A DNA stretch of 32,761 nt from Thermoplasmata archaeon (GCA_036395115.1 DASWDU010000048.1:1-32761); one strand, 5' to 3'; positions 23,936 through 30,254 are shown, numbered from the stretch's first letter. The notes: a model not told the origin generated them from the letters alone. Numbers and translations are program-made.

Positions 23936-24634
23936 TCACCGCTTCCTTCTCTCGCCGCCTCTCGAGAGCGCGTACACCGTCGCGGCGACGTACCCGCCGA
24001 CCCCGAGCCAGCTATACCCGATTCCGAGGATGAGTGCGGTGTTGAGATGGAAAGACGTTTGCGCGAACTCGTCGGAGCCGGGGAGCATGAAGCCGGAGAT
24101 TCCGAGGATGATGGCGGCGACCACGCACGGTCCGATCACGAACCGGCCGAGCTGCCGGGACCGCTGCACGAGCCGCTCCCGCCGCGCGGTCGTGGCGGCG
24201 TCCGGGGGAGCCGCCATCGGCGTCTCGCTGATCCCCATGTCCATCGCCGCCGCTTCCTGTGCGGTCGACTGCTCGATTTCGCTCAGGCTCTCGAGCAGCT
24301 GGTCGATGTCGCGGTCCACGTTGTCCCGCCCCGTCGGCGTCTCGGGGAGCGGCGGGGGCAATGCCTCCGGCCCCGCCCCGCGCGACGACCCGGACCGGCG
24401 GTCGACCTCGCCGATCTGTCGGCTGACGGACCGGCGGACGGAGACCCCGAGGCCGCCCATGCCCACGAGGAAAATCGCCGCGACGAGCATATACGTCGTG
24501 TAAACCCAGCGCGTGATGTCCGGCGGGAACCAGAGTCCCTGGCCCTGGGCGTAGCCCCATGCGGCGAAGGCGATGACGAGGTAGTACACCCCGAATCCCA
24601 CCGCCAAGGTGCGCGGTCGGAGGCCTTTCGCCAT
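23936..24634 (-). CDS. Four-helix membrane protein with long cytoplasmic loop
   Basis: A 232-residue protein with two N-terminal helices (LAVGFGVYYLVIAFAAWGY and TTYMLVAAIFLVGMGGLGV). A charged loop of about 100 residues follows, with a Pro-rich part and a predicted amphipathic helix RDIDQLLESLSEIEQS, then two C-terminal helices and a basic end (GGERRKR). ATG 24634 is supported by a TATA-like GTATATCA 31 nt upstream; an earlier in-frame ATG overlaps that box. Function is not recognised. It is transcribed divergently from the zinc-finger membrane paralogues. Confidence 0.7.
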   Translation of the reverse strand: MAKGLRPRTLAVGFGVYYLVIAFAAWGYAQGQGLWFPPDITRWVYTTYMLVAAIFLVGMGGLGVSVRRSVSRQIGEVDRRSGSSRGAGPEALPPPLPETPTGRDNVDRDIDQLLESLSEIEQSTAQEAAAMDMGISETPMAAPPDAATTARRERLVQRSRQLGRFVIGPCVVAAIILGISGFMLPGSDEFAQTSFHLNTALILGIGYSWLGVGGYVAATVYALSRGGERRKR

Positions 24635-24660
24635 CGCTTTCCCCTCGTGCCTGCGGGCAC

Positions 24661-24668
24661 TGATATAC
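24661..24668 (-). promoter_or_regulatory. TATA box for the gene starting at 24634
   Basis: The minus strand reads GTATATCA, centred 31 nt upstream of ATG 24634. Confidence 0.6.
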
Positions 24669-24719
24669 TTCATCCCCTCCTTTTCGTTTTTGATACCCAG
24701 TCCCGCCGAGGTGCCAAAG

Positions 24720-24727
24720 GTATTTCC
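24720..24727 (+). promoter_or_regulatory. TATA box of the first CxxC-H membrane paralogue
   Basis: GTATTTCC lies 26 nt before CACGGGGGACGCCG. The same distance and the same downstream sequence (CACGGGGACGCCG) occur at the paralogue promoter at 25389, so promoter and leader were duplicated with the gene. Confidence 0.5.
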
Positions 24728-24861
24728 CCTGTCGGACCGCTTCTATTCACGGGGGACGCCGGCTCGAGGCGGACCTTTCGGAGGGCCATATCATCCACGC
24801 GTTCCAGACAGAGGAGCGTCGGTTCGCGCTGCGCGAAGCCCTGTTCCTCGGGATCGCGGCG

Positions 24862-25341
24862 GTGGGCGCTTGGCTCTTCTTGAATCACGAGTTGCTCGAG
24901 GGCGGGCGGCCGCCCGCGTGGAACCTCTCCGAGTTCATCGTCTCGACGATCGTCGTGTACCTCTTCCTCCGGATCATCGTGATCGTCGCCGAGATGCGCA
25001 CGCCGCGCGTGGACGCGGACCTCGTCCGGTGTCCGGAGTGCGGGCAACGGCTCGACGAATTCACCGCTCCGAGCCACGCGGAACACCGCGAATTCGAGAT
25101 GGCCGCGAGGCCATCGGATCGGGAGATCGTCTCCGCGGTGGCGCTGCGCAAGGCGCTCGATGCGGCGCGCCGCGCGGCGATGAATGACGAGGCGACCGCC
25201 GCCGATCCCCCCGCGATCCCGTCGAACGAGCTCGAGGACGCGCCAAGCCGAGATGTTCCGCCGGCCGCCGAGGACCCGGACCTCCTCGAGCCGCTCCGGC
25301 GCAGCCCGGATCCGCCGCGGGACGGACGGTTCAAACGCTGA
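24862..25341 (+). CDS. Membrane-anchored CxxC-H protein, paralogue 1 of shared-tail family
   Basis: From GTG 24862 this is 159 residues, but homology with the gene at 25439 begins earlier in frame, near 24802 (FQTEERRFALREALFLG against FQTREMRFALREVAMLA). No ATG, GTG or TTG exists there, so the true start is either non-standard or lost. Two helices (ending GAWLFLNHELL, and FIVSTIVVYLFLRIIVIVAE) are followed by a cytoplasmic CPECG with a His 15 residues after the second Cys. Next comes the conserved helix SDREIVSAVALRKALDAARR, a flexible linker, and a C-terminal tail (DPDLLEPLRRSPDPPRDGRF) shared with two nearby proteins. Family and function are unrecognised. Confidence 0.7.
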   Translation: MGAWLFLNHELLEGGRPPAWNLSEFIVSTIVVYLFLRIIVIVAEMRTPRVDADLVRCPECGQRLDEFTAPSHAEHREFEMAARPSDREIVSAVALRKALDAARRAAMNDEATAADPPAIPSNELEDAPSRDVPPAAEDPDLLEPLRRSPDPPRDGRFKR

Positions 25342-25388
25342 GCAATCCCCTCCCCCTCGTCTTTGACATCGGTCGTAGCGTTCCAAAA

Positions 25389-25396
25389 GATATATC
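25389..25396 (+). promoter_or_regulatory. TATA box of the second CxxC-H membrane paralogue
   Basis: AGATATAT lies 26 nt before the CACGGGGACGCCG leader sequence also seen at the first paralogue. The start ATG is at 25439, leaving about 20 nt of leader. Confidence 0.6.
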
Positions 25397-25438
25397 CGCC
25401 GAGCGGGCGCTGCTCATCACGGGGACGCCGAACGGCTC

Positions 25439-26029
25439 ATGGGTGGCCGTCCTCTTGGGGAGGGATTGGTGCTCGGATTTCAGACGCGGGAGATGCGGTT
25501 CGCGCTTCGGGAGGTCGCGATGCTCGCCCTCGCCGCAGTCGCTTCGTTCGTGTTGATCAACCACGAGGTGCTCTACCTCACGGGGCCGTTCCGGTTGAGC
25601 GCGATGCCGATCGAGTCGTACCTGCTCGCGACGATGATCCTCTACCTGTTCCTGCGCCTCGTGATCGTCGCGGCGGAGATGCGGCCCGCTCGCGTCCGCG
25701 AGGAGTTCGTGCGCTGCCCGACGTGCGGCGAGTGGCTCGACGACCCGACAGACTCGGGCCTCGAGGCGCACCTCCGGACCGAGCGGAGGTCGACGCCGTC
25801 CGAGAGGGAGATCGTCCCCGCGGTCGCTCTGCGCAAGGCGTTCGATGCGGCCCGACTCGCAGCGGTCGCGGCGCGGGAGGCCGAGCGATCCGAGGGGCCA
25901 CCGACACCTTCCATGCCCCTGGACGACGCCTCGAGCGAGGACCTCGTCGCAGCAATTGTGGATCCGGCTCGGCGCGAGCGACTCCGGCACGGACCGCATT
26001 TACGGCAGGATCCTCGCGAAGAACGTTGA
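25439..26029 (+). CDS. Membrane-anchored CxxC-H protein, paralogue 2 of shared-tail family
   Basis: A 196-residue protein aligned over its full length with the preceding gene product. It has a basic/acidic N-terminal helix (FQTREMRFALRE), two membrane helices, CPTCGEWLDD with a His 15 residues after the second Cys, and then SEREIVPAVALRKAFDAARL, the best conserved part. A low-complexity linker leads to the C-terminal tail (SSEDLVAAIVDPARRERLRH). CxxC plus one His suggests a zinc site completed by another residue or a partner subunit. Start ATG 25439 has no equivalent in paralogue 1, where the aligned codon is GAG. Role is unknown; a membrane-bound regulator is one possibility (inference). Confidence 0.8.
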   Translation: MGGRPLGEGLVLGFQTREMRFALREVAMLALAAVASFVLINHEVLYLTGPFRLSAMPIESYLLATMILYLFLRLVIVAAEMRPARVREEFVRCPTCGEWLDDPTDSGLEAHLRTERRSTPSEREIVPAVALRKAFDAARLAAVAAREAERSEGPPTPSMPLDDASSEDLVAAIVDPARRERLRHGPHLRQDPREER

Positions 26030-26077
26030 GCCCGGTCACGTCCGATTCGGGAACGACGCACCCTCCCAGCGCTTCCA

Positions 26078-26095
26078 AAGACGCCGCGGCATGCC
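26078..26095 (+). repeat. 18-bp direct repeat, left copy
   Basis: AAGACGCCGCGGCATGCC; the copy at 27240-27257 differs at one base. The two lie on either side of the MNT/HEPN pair. Both are preceded at the same distance (8 bp) by CCCAG. Confidence 0.4.
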
Positions 26096-26136
26096 CCCCG
26101 TTACATGTCTCTTGACGGCCGCCGTCCGCACGTTCA

Positions 26137-26175
26137 TATGGACGGGAATCCATACACATGGTCGGAAATCCGACC
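26137..26175 (+). promoter_or_regulatory. Two dyad operators in the MNT/HEPN promoter
   Basis: The first inverted repeat is TATGGA-6-TCCATA (26137-26154). The second is GGTCGGA-AA-TCCGACC (26160-26175), a perfect 7-bp dyad ending 2 bp before ATG 26178. A TATA-like CCATACACA (26150-26158) overlaps the first dyad, about 24 nt from the ATG. The winged-helix domain of the encoded nucleotidyltransferase is the obvious candidate to bind them. Confidence 0.6.
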
Positions 26176-26177
26176 AA

Positions 26178-26804
26178 ATGGCCGAATCTCCGGACATCCT
26201 CCCCACGTCGGGCCTTGAGTCGATCTTGGGCTCGACCGCCCGCCTCCGCGTCGCGAAGCTCCTAGTGGAACTTCCGGACAAGGAGTTCACGGGTCGCGAG
26301 ATCGGCCGCCTCCTGGCTATGAGCCATTCCTCGGTCCTCGATGCGCTCCGAGTCCTCACGGACTACGGCTTGGCAACCGAGCGGGTGCTTGGACGGGCGC
26401 ACGTGTTCCGGGTCAACCGGGACTACTTCCTGTACACCCTCTTGGCCAATTTATTCCGCTCCGAGCGGGATCAACGGAGGCGGATTGCGGAGGTCATCAG
26501 GGGTTCCCTAGCGAGCAGCTCGATTTCCGTCGTGCTGTTCGGGAGCCGAGCCATGGAGGGGGCTCGCAAGCACAGCGATCTCGATCTCCTCGTGGTCGCG
26601 AAGGACGTCAACCAGGCCGAGTCAGCGCTCTCTCACCTGCGGGCCCGGCTTCGGCGAACCTATGGGCTGGATCTGGACGCAAAGGTCTTGACGCTCGGCC
26701 AGCTGAAGTCGAAGCTCGGAGCCCCCTTCGTCAGGGCCGGCCTTGCCGAAGGGATCCTGATCGGCGGCGTCCCGCTCGAGAAGGTGTTGGAGTCTGCCGC
26801 CTAG
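26178..26804 (+). CDS. MNT-type nucleotidyltransferase antitoxin with N-terminal winged helix
   Basis: A 208-residue protein. Residues about 10-85 form a winged helix-turn-helix (TARLRVAKLLVELPDKEFTG, REIGRLLAMSHSSVLDALRV, then a wing). Residues about 105-208 are a minimal nucleotidyltransferase with GSRAMEGARKHSDLDLLVV (G122, S123; D134 and D136 as metal ligands). In MNT/HEPN pairs this enzyme adds AMP to the HEPN toxin and blocks it. The fused winged helix probably autoregulates through the dyads just upstream. The HEPN gene follows after 37 bp. ATG 26178 is the only start that leaves the operator free. Confidence 0.85.
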   Translation: MAESPDILPTSGLESILGSTARLRVAKLLVELPDKEFTGREIGRLLAMSHSSVLDALRVLTDYGLATERVLGRAHVFRVNRDYFLYTLLANLFRSERDQRRRIAEVIRGSLASSSISVVLFGSRAMEGARKHSDLDLLVVAKDVNQAESALSHLRARLRRTYGLDLDAKVLTLGQLKSKLGAPFVRAGLAEGILIGGVPLEKVLESAA

Positions 26805-26841
26805 GTCGCGCTTCGTCGACCAGGGGAAGTACCGCAACTAC

Positions 26842-27210
26842 GTGCGCAAAGCCGACGAGTTCGAACGCGCCGCCACGCACGCCGCGAGCGTGGGGGACTG
26901 GGACGCAGCCGTCGCCAACGCCACCCACTCCGGCATCGCGATGGCCGATGCCGTGGCCGTCTTCTACCTGGGCAAGCGATCGGCCGCCCAAGAGCACGAG
27001 GAATCGGTCGAGCTCCTGCACCAGATCGACATCGAGCGACGGGAGGCCGACCGGGCCGCGTCGCACCTCACCGCGCTCCTCCGGGTGAAGAACCGGGCCG
27101 AGTACGAGGAGCGGCTGTTGGGACGAGGCGACTCGGATCAAGCCATGAAACACCTTGGCCGGTTCACGGCATGGGCGCGGGAGAAGCTGCCCCGACACCG
27201 GCCGGAGTGA
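26842..27210 (+). CDS. HEPN-domain toxin, partner of MNT
   Basis: A 122-residue, mainly helical protein: RKADEFERAATHAASVGDWD, then NATHSGIAMADAVAVFYLGK and RSAAQEHEESVELLHQI. This is the pattern of archaeal HEPN proteins encoded beside MNT genes; RSAAQEH fits the Rx4-6H active-site form. It would act as an RNase restrained by AMPylation. GTG 26842 is the first standard start, but in-frame residues before it (RFVDQGKYRNYV) look coding, so the N-terminus may be about 13 residues longer with an unusual start codon. Confidence 0.75.
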   Translation: MRKADEFERAATHAASVGDWDAAVANATHSGIAMADAVAVFYLGKRSAAQEHEESVELLHQIDIERREADRAASHLTALLRVKNRAEYEERLLGRGDSDQAMKHLGRFTAWAREKLPRHRPE

Positions 27211-27239
27211 TCGGACGCCAACGCGCCCCAGACCACTCG

Positions 27240-27257
27240 AAGACGCCGCCGCATGCC
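27240..27257 (+). repeat. 18-bp direct repeat, right copy
   Basis: AAGACGCCGCCGCATGCC, 17 of 18 bases identical to 26078-26095 and in the same orientation. It lies just before the third shared-tail gene. Confidence 0.4.
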
Positions 27258-27265
27258 TCCGCCGG

Positions 27266-27664
27266 ATGGAATTCCCGGATGAGGAGTCGACGGAATCTGT
27301 CGAAGCGATCCGCAGGCGCGCGCCGGAGGGGCTCCTCGCCCTGGCGTCCGTCCTGCTCCTCGCGGCAAACGTGCTGCGGATCCTCGCCGCGTTCCTGAAC
27401 TTCCTCGGCGTCCGGGTCGGGTGGGACGCGGGCAAGACGGTCTGGGTCGCGCCGACGACGGACCTCGTCGGGGCGGCGATCCTGGGTTCCGTCTTCTTCC
27501 TGGCGGCGACCCGGGCGGAAGGGATGCAGGGGCATCCGACGCCCCCGGTTCCCCCGGAGAACCTCTCGAGCAAGGACCTCGTCGCCACGATCGACGGTCC
27601 GGATCTCCTCGAGAGACTCCGGTACGGGCCGAAGCCGCCGGGAGATGCGCGGCTCAAGCGCTGA
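27266..27664 (+). CDS. Two-helix membrane protein, third carrier of the shared C-terminal tail
   Basis: A 132-residue protein. An acidic N-terminus (MEFPDEESTESVEA) is followed by a helix (GLLALASVLLLAANVLRILA), a loop, a second helix (LVGAAILGSVFFLAA), and a cytoplasmic linker. The tail (SSKDLVATIDGPDLLERLRY, then GPKPPGDARLKR) closely matches the ends of the two CxxC-H proteins at 24862 and 25439. The rest is unrelated to them and has no CxxC. ATG 27266 is the likely start; no TATA box is clear, so it may be cotranscribed with the HEPN gene 55 bp upstream. The stop overlaps the convergent NUDIX gene by 11 bp. Confidence 0.7.
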   Translation: MEFPDEESTESVEAIRRRAPEGLLALASVLLLAANVLRILAAFLNFLGVRVGWDAGKTVWVAPTTDLVGAAILGSVFFLAATRAEGMQGHPTPPVPPENLSSKDLVATIDGPDLLERLRYGPKPPGDARLKR

Positions 27665-28229
27665 GCCCGACGAACACGAGCAGCTCCTCGAGGATGCGGT
27701 ACGTGAATCCCCAGATCAGCCTCCCTTCGTACGTGTACGAGGGCACGTTCAGCTCGCCGAGGATCGTCTGGACGACCGACTTCCCCTGTGTCGCCGGGAG
27801 GTCGCCGAGCGAGCACCAGCACGTCGACGTCATCTCGGGGCCCGGGTTCGCTTCAATCGGCCCCGACGCCAAGGCGACGTAGGGGACGACGAGCATCTCC
27901 GGCTTGTTGCCCGGGGCCCGGGGGGCCATGTGGCCGAGGACCTCGGCGCGACCCTCGATCTCGATCCCGACCTCTTCGCGCGTCTCGCGCAGCGCGGTCG
28001 CGAGCATCGTGCCGTCCTCCGTGTGGTGCCGCCCGCCCGGGAGCCCGATCTGCCCGGACCACGGATCGCCCTCCCGCTTCCGGCGTTCGCCGAGGAGGAC
28101 CTCGAGACCGCGCGGACCGTCACGGAGGATGATCATCACGGCCGCTGCGGGCTTCGCCTTGAGCTCCGCCTCCGCGAGCTCGAGGGGCAGGAGGAATTTT
28201 CGCAGCCGCTCGAGGGACGCTTCGGACAA
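27654..28229 (-). CDS. NUDIX hydrolase, CoA-pyrophosphatase-like
   Basis: A 191-residue protein with the NUDIX box GGRHHTEDG...ALRETREEVGI, preceded by WSGQIGLPGGR, as in the NudL/CoA-pyrophosphatase branch (hydrophobic strand, ERRKR, then S-G-x-I-x-L-PGG). It would hydrolyse a nucleoside-diphosphate-linked compound such as CoA using Mg. I chose TTG 28229 (SEASLERLRKFLLP) because a TATA-like CAAATATC lies 27 nt upstream; the longer frame to 28313 would start above the promoter. It converges on and overlaps the shared-tail gene by 11 bp. Confidence 0.85.
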   Translation of the reverse strand: MSEASLERLRKFLLPLELAEAELKAKPAAAVMIILRDGPRGLEVLLGERRKREGDPWSGQIGLPGGRHHTEDGTMLATALRETREEVGIEIEGRAEVLGHMAPRAPGNKPEMLVVPYVALASGPIEANPGPEMTSTCWCSLGDLPATQGKSVVQTILGELNVPSYTYEGRLIWGFTYRILEELLVFVGLSA

Positions 28230-28252
28230 CCGGGCTCGGGCATGGCGCTCCC

Positions 28253-28260
28253 GATATTTG
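28253..28260 (-). promoter_or_regulatory. TATA box of the NUDIX gene
   Basis: The minus strand reads CAAATATC, centred 27 nt upstream of TTG 28229. Confidence 0.55.
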
Positions 28261-28295
28261 TGATTCGACCACCCGCGTGAAACGCTGACATAGGC

Positions 28296-28311
28296 GTGTC
28301 TACATCGACAC
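28296..28311 (+). promoter_or_regulatory. Dyad operator before the vapB at 28316
   Basis: GTGTC-6-GACAC lies 4 bp upstream of ATG 28316. A TATA-like ACATAGG lies just before it (28288-28294). Position suggests autoregulation by the encoded antitoxin. Confidence 0.45.
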
Positions 28312-28315
28312 ATCC

Positions 28316-28633
28316 ATGGCGGTCAAGACCGTTACGTTGTCCGAGGACGCCTACACCGCGCTCGCCTCTCTGAAAAGGGAAGGGGAGAGCTTCAGCGACG
28401 TCGTCCGCCGGTTGACCCGCGGGAGTCGCTCCCTCCTCGAATTTGCCGGAGACTGGAAAGATTACCCCGCGGAGAAGATGGCCGCATACGCCTCGTTCCT
28501 CGAAGCCGGGGATCGCCTGTCGAAGACCGAACTCCGGAAGCAACTCGGCCGCCGAAAGCGATCCGAGCGGCGAGCCTCGAGACGACGTTCCTCATCGATC
28601 TGCTCCGGGAGGCCCCGCGAGAGGAACGGCTAA
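28316..28633 (+). CDS. vapB: VapB-type antitoxin (DUF217-like)
   Basis: The first 70 residues match the archaeal antitoxin family that begins AVKTVTLSEDAYTALASLKR and continues with EGESFSDVVRRL. That is a ribbon-helix-helix DNA-binding part followed by a toxin-binding helix (EFAGDWKDYPAEKMAAYASF). The last 25 residues are Arg/Ser-rich (RRASRRRSS...) and are out of frame with a vapC start inside the same DNA; they are probably not the ancestral end. Its cognate toxin appears broken, so it may be an orphan antitoxin. Confidence 0.8.
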   Translation: MAVKTVTLSEDAYTALASLKREGESFSDVVRRLTRGSRSLLEFAGDWKDYPAEKMAAYASFLEAGDRLSKTELRKQLGRRKRSERRASRRRSSSICSGRPRERNG

Positions 28634-28800
28634 GTACGCCCGATCCAATCTCTGGTCAGGGGTTGGAGGGGATATACGACAATCGGGCGGGCGCCGTGCT
28701 CGCGCTCTGCGACGCCTTGCGGCTGGCAGAGCCACGAATGACGTTCCCGCGTGGGGCGGCACCTCGGCCCGCCGTCGTTGCTGAGCGGTGGTCCGGATGA
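28564..28800 (+). pseudogene. vapC: vapC remnant (PIN N-terminus only)
   Basis: In the frame +2 relative to vapB the DNA reads RAASLETTFLIDLLREAPRE, the exact type of opening strand and helix of PIN toxins paired with this antitoxin family (first catalytic Asp in LID). No start codon precedes it, and after about 20 residues similarity stops. The remaining PIN acidic residues are missing, and the frame ends at 28800 inside the next gene's start. It looks like a toxin gene truncated by deletion. Confidence 0.6.
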
Positions 28801-29438
28801 GGGCCGCGGCAATCGTCCTCGTCGTCCTGGGAGCGATCTTTCTGCTCGGGGGCATCGGCGGCCTCGCGTATTCCGCGGTGCCGACGACCGATTCGAGCAC
28901 GGTCACGATTCCCTCCGGCGCGGACTGGTACTACGTGTACGACTTCCCCTTGGTGACGGGCGGCCACCTCACCGGAAGCTTCGAGGAAGTCGCGGGCGGG
29001 ACCGTAGACGTCTTCGTGTTCACGGACACCCAGTACAAGGCGTACGACGGCGGTGGGGCGGCGCAGCCCCTCTCCGCCACGTCCGGGAGCTCCGGCCAGC
29101 TGGACGTCGCCTTGCCGGGTTGGGACACGTTCCACCTCATCTTCGATCACGGGGCTGGGTACGACGCGACGCAACAGGACGTCCGGGTCGAGATCACGGT
29201 GAGCGGGATCGGGCCCCCCATCTTCGTCTTCGGAGGGATCGTCGCCCTCGTCCTCGGCGTGGTGTTCCTCGCGGTCGCCGCCGCGATGAAACGCCGGGAG
29301 CGGCGCGCGCCGCAGGTCTGGCTGCCACCACAGCAGCCGAACGTGCCGTACTATCCGCCGCCCGCCTGGGCCCCGCCGACGCAACCGTCCACCCCGCCTG
29401 ACCAGCCGCCGAAACCACCGGAAGGCGGCCCTGGGTAG
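28797..29438 (+). CDS. Surface protein with two membrane helices and Pro-rich tail
   Basis: A 213-residue protein. An N-terminal helix (IVLVVLGAIFLLGGIGGLAY) is followed by an extracytoplasmic beta-rich domain of about 110 residues (LTGSFEEVAGGTVDVFVFTD, then a lipocalin- or emp24-like strand pattern). A second helix (IFVFGGIVALVLGVVFLAV), KRRERR and a cytoplasmic tail rich in Pro, Gln and Tyr follow. The topology, with the domain outside and tail inside, is clear; the function is not. ATG 28797 overlaps the end of the vapC remnant; GTG 28788 is an alternative. The 144 bp after it hold only a stem-loop. Confidence 0.7.
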   Translation: MRAAAIVLVVLGAIFLLGGIGGLAYSAVPTTDSSTVTIPSGADWYYVYDFPLVTGGHLTGSFEEVAGGTVDVFVFTDTQYKAYDGGGAAQPLSATSGSSGQLDVALPGWDTFHLIFDHGAGYDATQQDVRVEITVSGIGPPIFVFGGIVALVLGVVFLAVAAAMKRRERRAPQVWLPPQQPNVPYYPPPAWAPPTQPSTPPDQPPKPPEGGPG

Positions 29439-29547
29439 ACCGACCCAGCTCGGCCTGTAGCACCATCGGCTTCTCGGGCAATCGAGGCACGTTGCGGGTG
29501 CGGGCCGCATTGACGGTGCAAGACAACCAGAGACGCAAGGAGCGCTG

Positions 29548-29567
29548 GACCACAGGATGTTGTGGTC
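29548..29567 (-). terminator. Stem-loop after the PIN toxin gene
   Basis: A perfect 7-bp stem (GACCACA at 29548-29554, TGTGGTC at 29561-29567) with a 6-nt loop, 16 nt beyond the toxin stop at 29583 and between two convergent genes. There is no T-run on either side, so termination is only possible, not shown. Confidence 0.3.
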
Positions 29568-29582
29568 GGCCGGGGCTCGGTC

Positions 29583-29987
29583 TCACGGTAGTCGCGTGAA
29601 GCCCGCCTGATCGAAATTCCGGTCGAACGTGAACGCCTTCCCGATCCCGAGGTCCCGCATCACGACGAAGCTCGTGCAATCCGTGAAGCTCCACCGCTTG
29701 TCCTCGTGGCGCTCAAAGTCCTCGATGGCATCCGCGAAATGCCCCGCGTCGATCCAGACGACCGTAATGTTCGGGGCACTCGTCACCCGCCGGAGCAAGA
29801 TGGCGGCGGTCGCGACGTCCGTGGCCATCCGGACGAAGGTCGCCGCTTCGTCCAAGACGAAATCGGTCGTCACGATGCGGCCGTGAGCTCCTCGGGCTGT
29901 ATCTCCATACACCCCCTGCGCGACCTTTGCGTTCCGATCGTTTGGCACGGACAAGGCGATCCATCCGCCGGAATCGAAGAAGATCAT
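29583..29987 (-). CDS. vapC: VapC-type toxin, PIN-domain ribonuclease
   Basis: A 134-residue PIN domain with D5 (FFDSGGW), E48 (LDEAATF), D103 (WSFTDCTSFVVM) and D122/D126 (TFDRNFDQAGF). The SFTDCTSF and FDRNFDQAGF motifs mark the PIN subgroup seen in many archaeal and cyanobacterial VapC proteins. All catalytic acids are present, so it should be active. The ATG overlaps the antitoxin stop by 4 bp (ATGA), showing coupled translation. Confidence 0.9.
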   Translation of the reverse strand: MIFFDSGGWIALSVPNDRNAKVAQGVYGDTARGAHGRIVTTDFVLDEAATFVRMATDVATAAILLRRVTSAPNITVVWIDAGHFADAIEDFERHEDKRWSFTDCTSFVVMRDLGIGKAFTFDRNFDQAGFTRLP

Positions 29988-30223
29988 CGGTCCGGTCCGT
30001 AGAGGTAGTAGTCCACCCGCTCCGACCCGTCCGTGATCCGCCCCTTCTTCCGGGTGAGCGGGAAGGCGCGGAAGATCGGATCGTTCGGGTCCACCTCATC
30101 CCGCAGGATCGTCTGCCGGATCGCCTCCCGGGCCACCTCTTTAATCGTCTTCTTCCGAGCGGCTGCATACGCGGCGAGAAGTCCGTACTCCGTCTCGGAG
30201 AGCTGGGTCTGGACGACTTTCAC
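29984..30223 (-). CDS. vapB: VapB-type antitoxin
   Basis: A 79-residue protein. VVQTQLSETEYGLLAAYAAA is followed by RKKTIKEVAREAIRQTIL, a ribbon-helix-helix-like N-terminal half; the acidic/basic C-terminus (DPNDPIFRAF...DYYLYGPDR) should bind the toxin. I chose GTG 30223 (KVVQTQLS) because the TATA-like box (30247-30254) lies 27 nt upstream, and the palindrome at 30227-30247 then sits between promoter and start. A GTG at 30232 would fall inside that palindrome. Confidence 0.8.
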   Translation of the reverse strand: MKVVQTQLSETEYGLLAAYAAARKKTIKEVAREAIRQTILRDEVDPNDPIFRAFPLTRKKGRITDGSERVDYYLYGPDR

Positions 30224-30226
30224 GCA

Positions 30227-30254
30227 TGTCACATGTAAGATGTGACATTTAAGA
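30227..30254 (-). promoter_or_regulatory. Promoter and palindromic operator of vapBC
   Basis: TGTCACAT-5-ATGTGACA (30227-30247) is a perfect 8-bp inverted repeat. Directly beside it on the minus strand is a TATA-like CTTAAATG (30247-30254, read in that direction). The repeat covers the region from the TATA box to the start codon, so a bound repressor would block both initiation and the start site. Confidence 0.7.

Noticed and set aside
29439-29582. A small gene between the surface protein and the PIN toxin
   Set aside because: Only short frames without coding character; the stem-loop is the sole structure seen.
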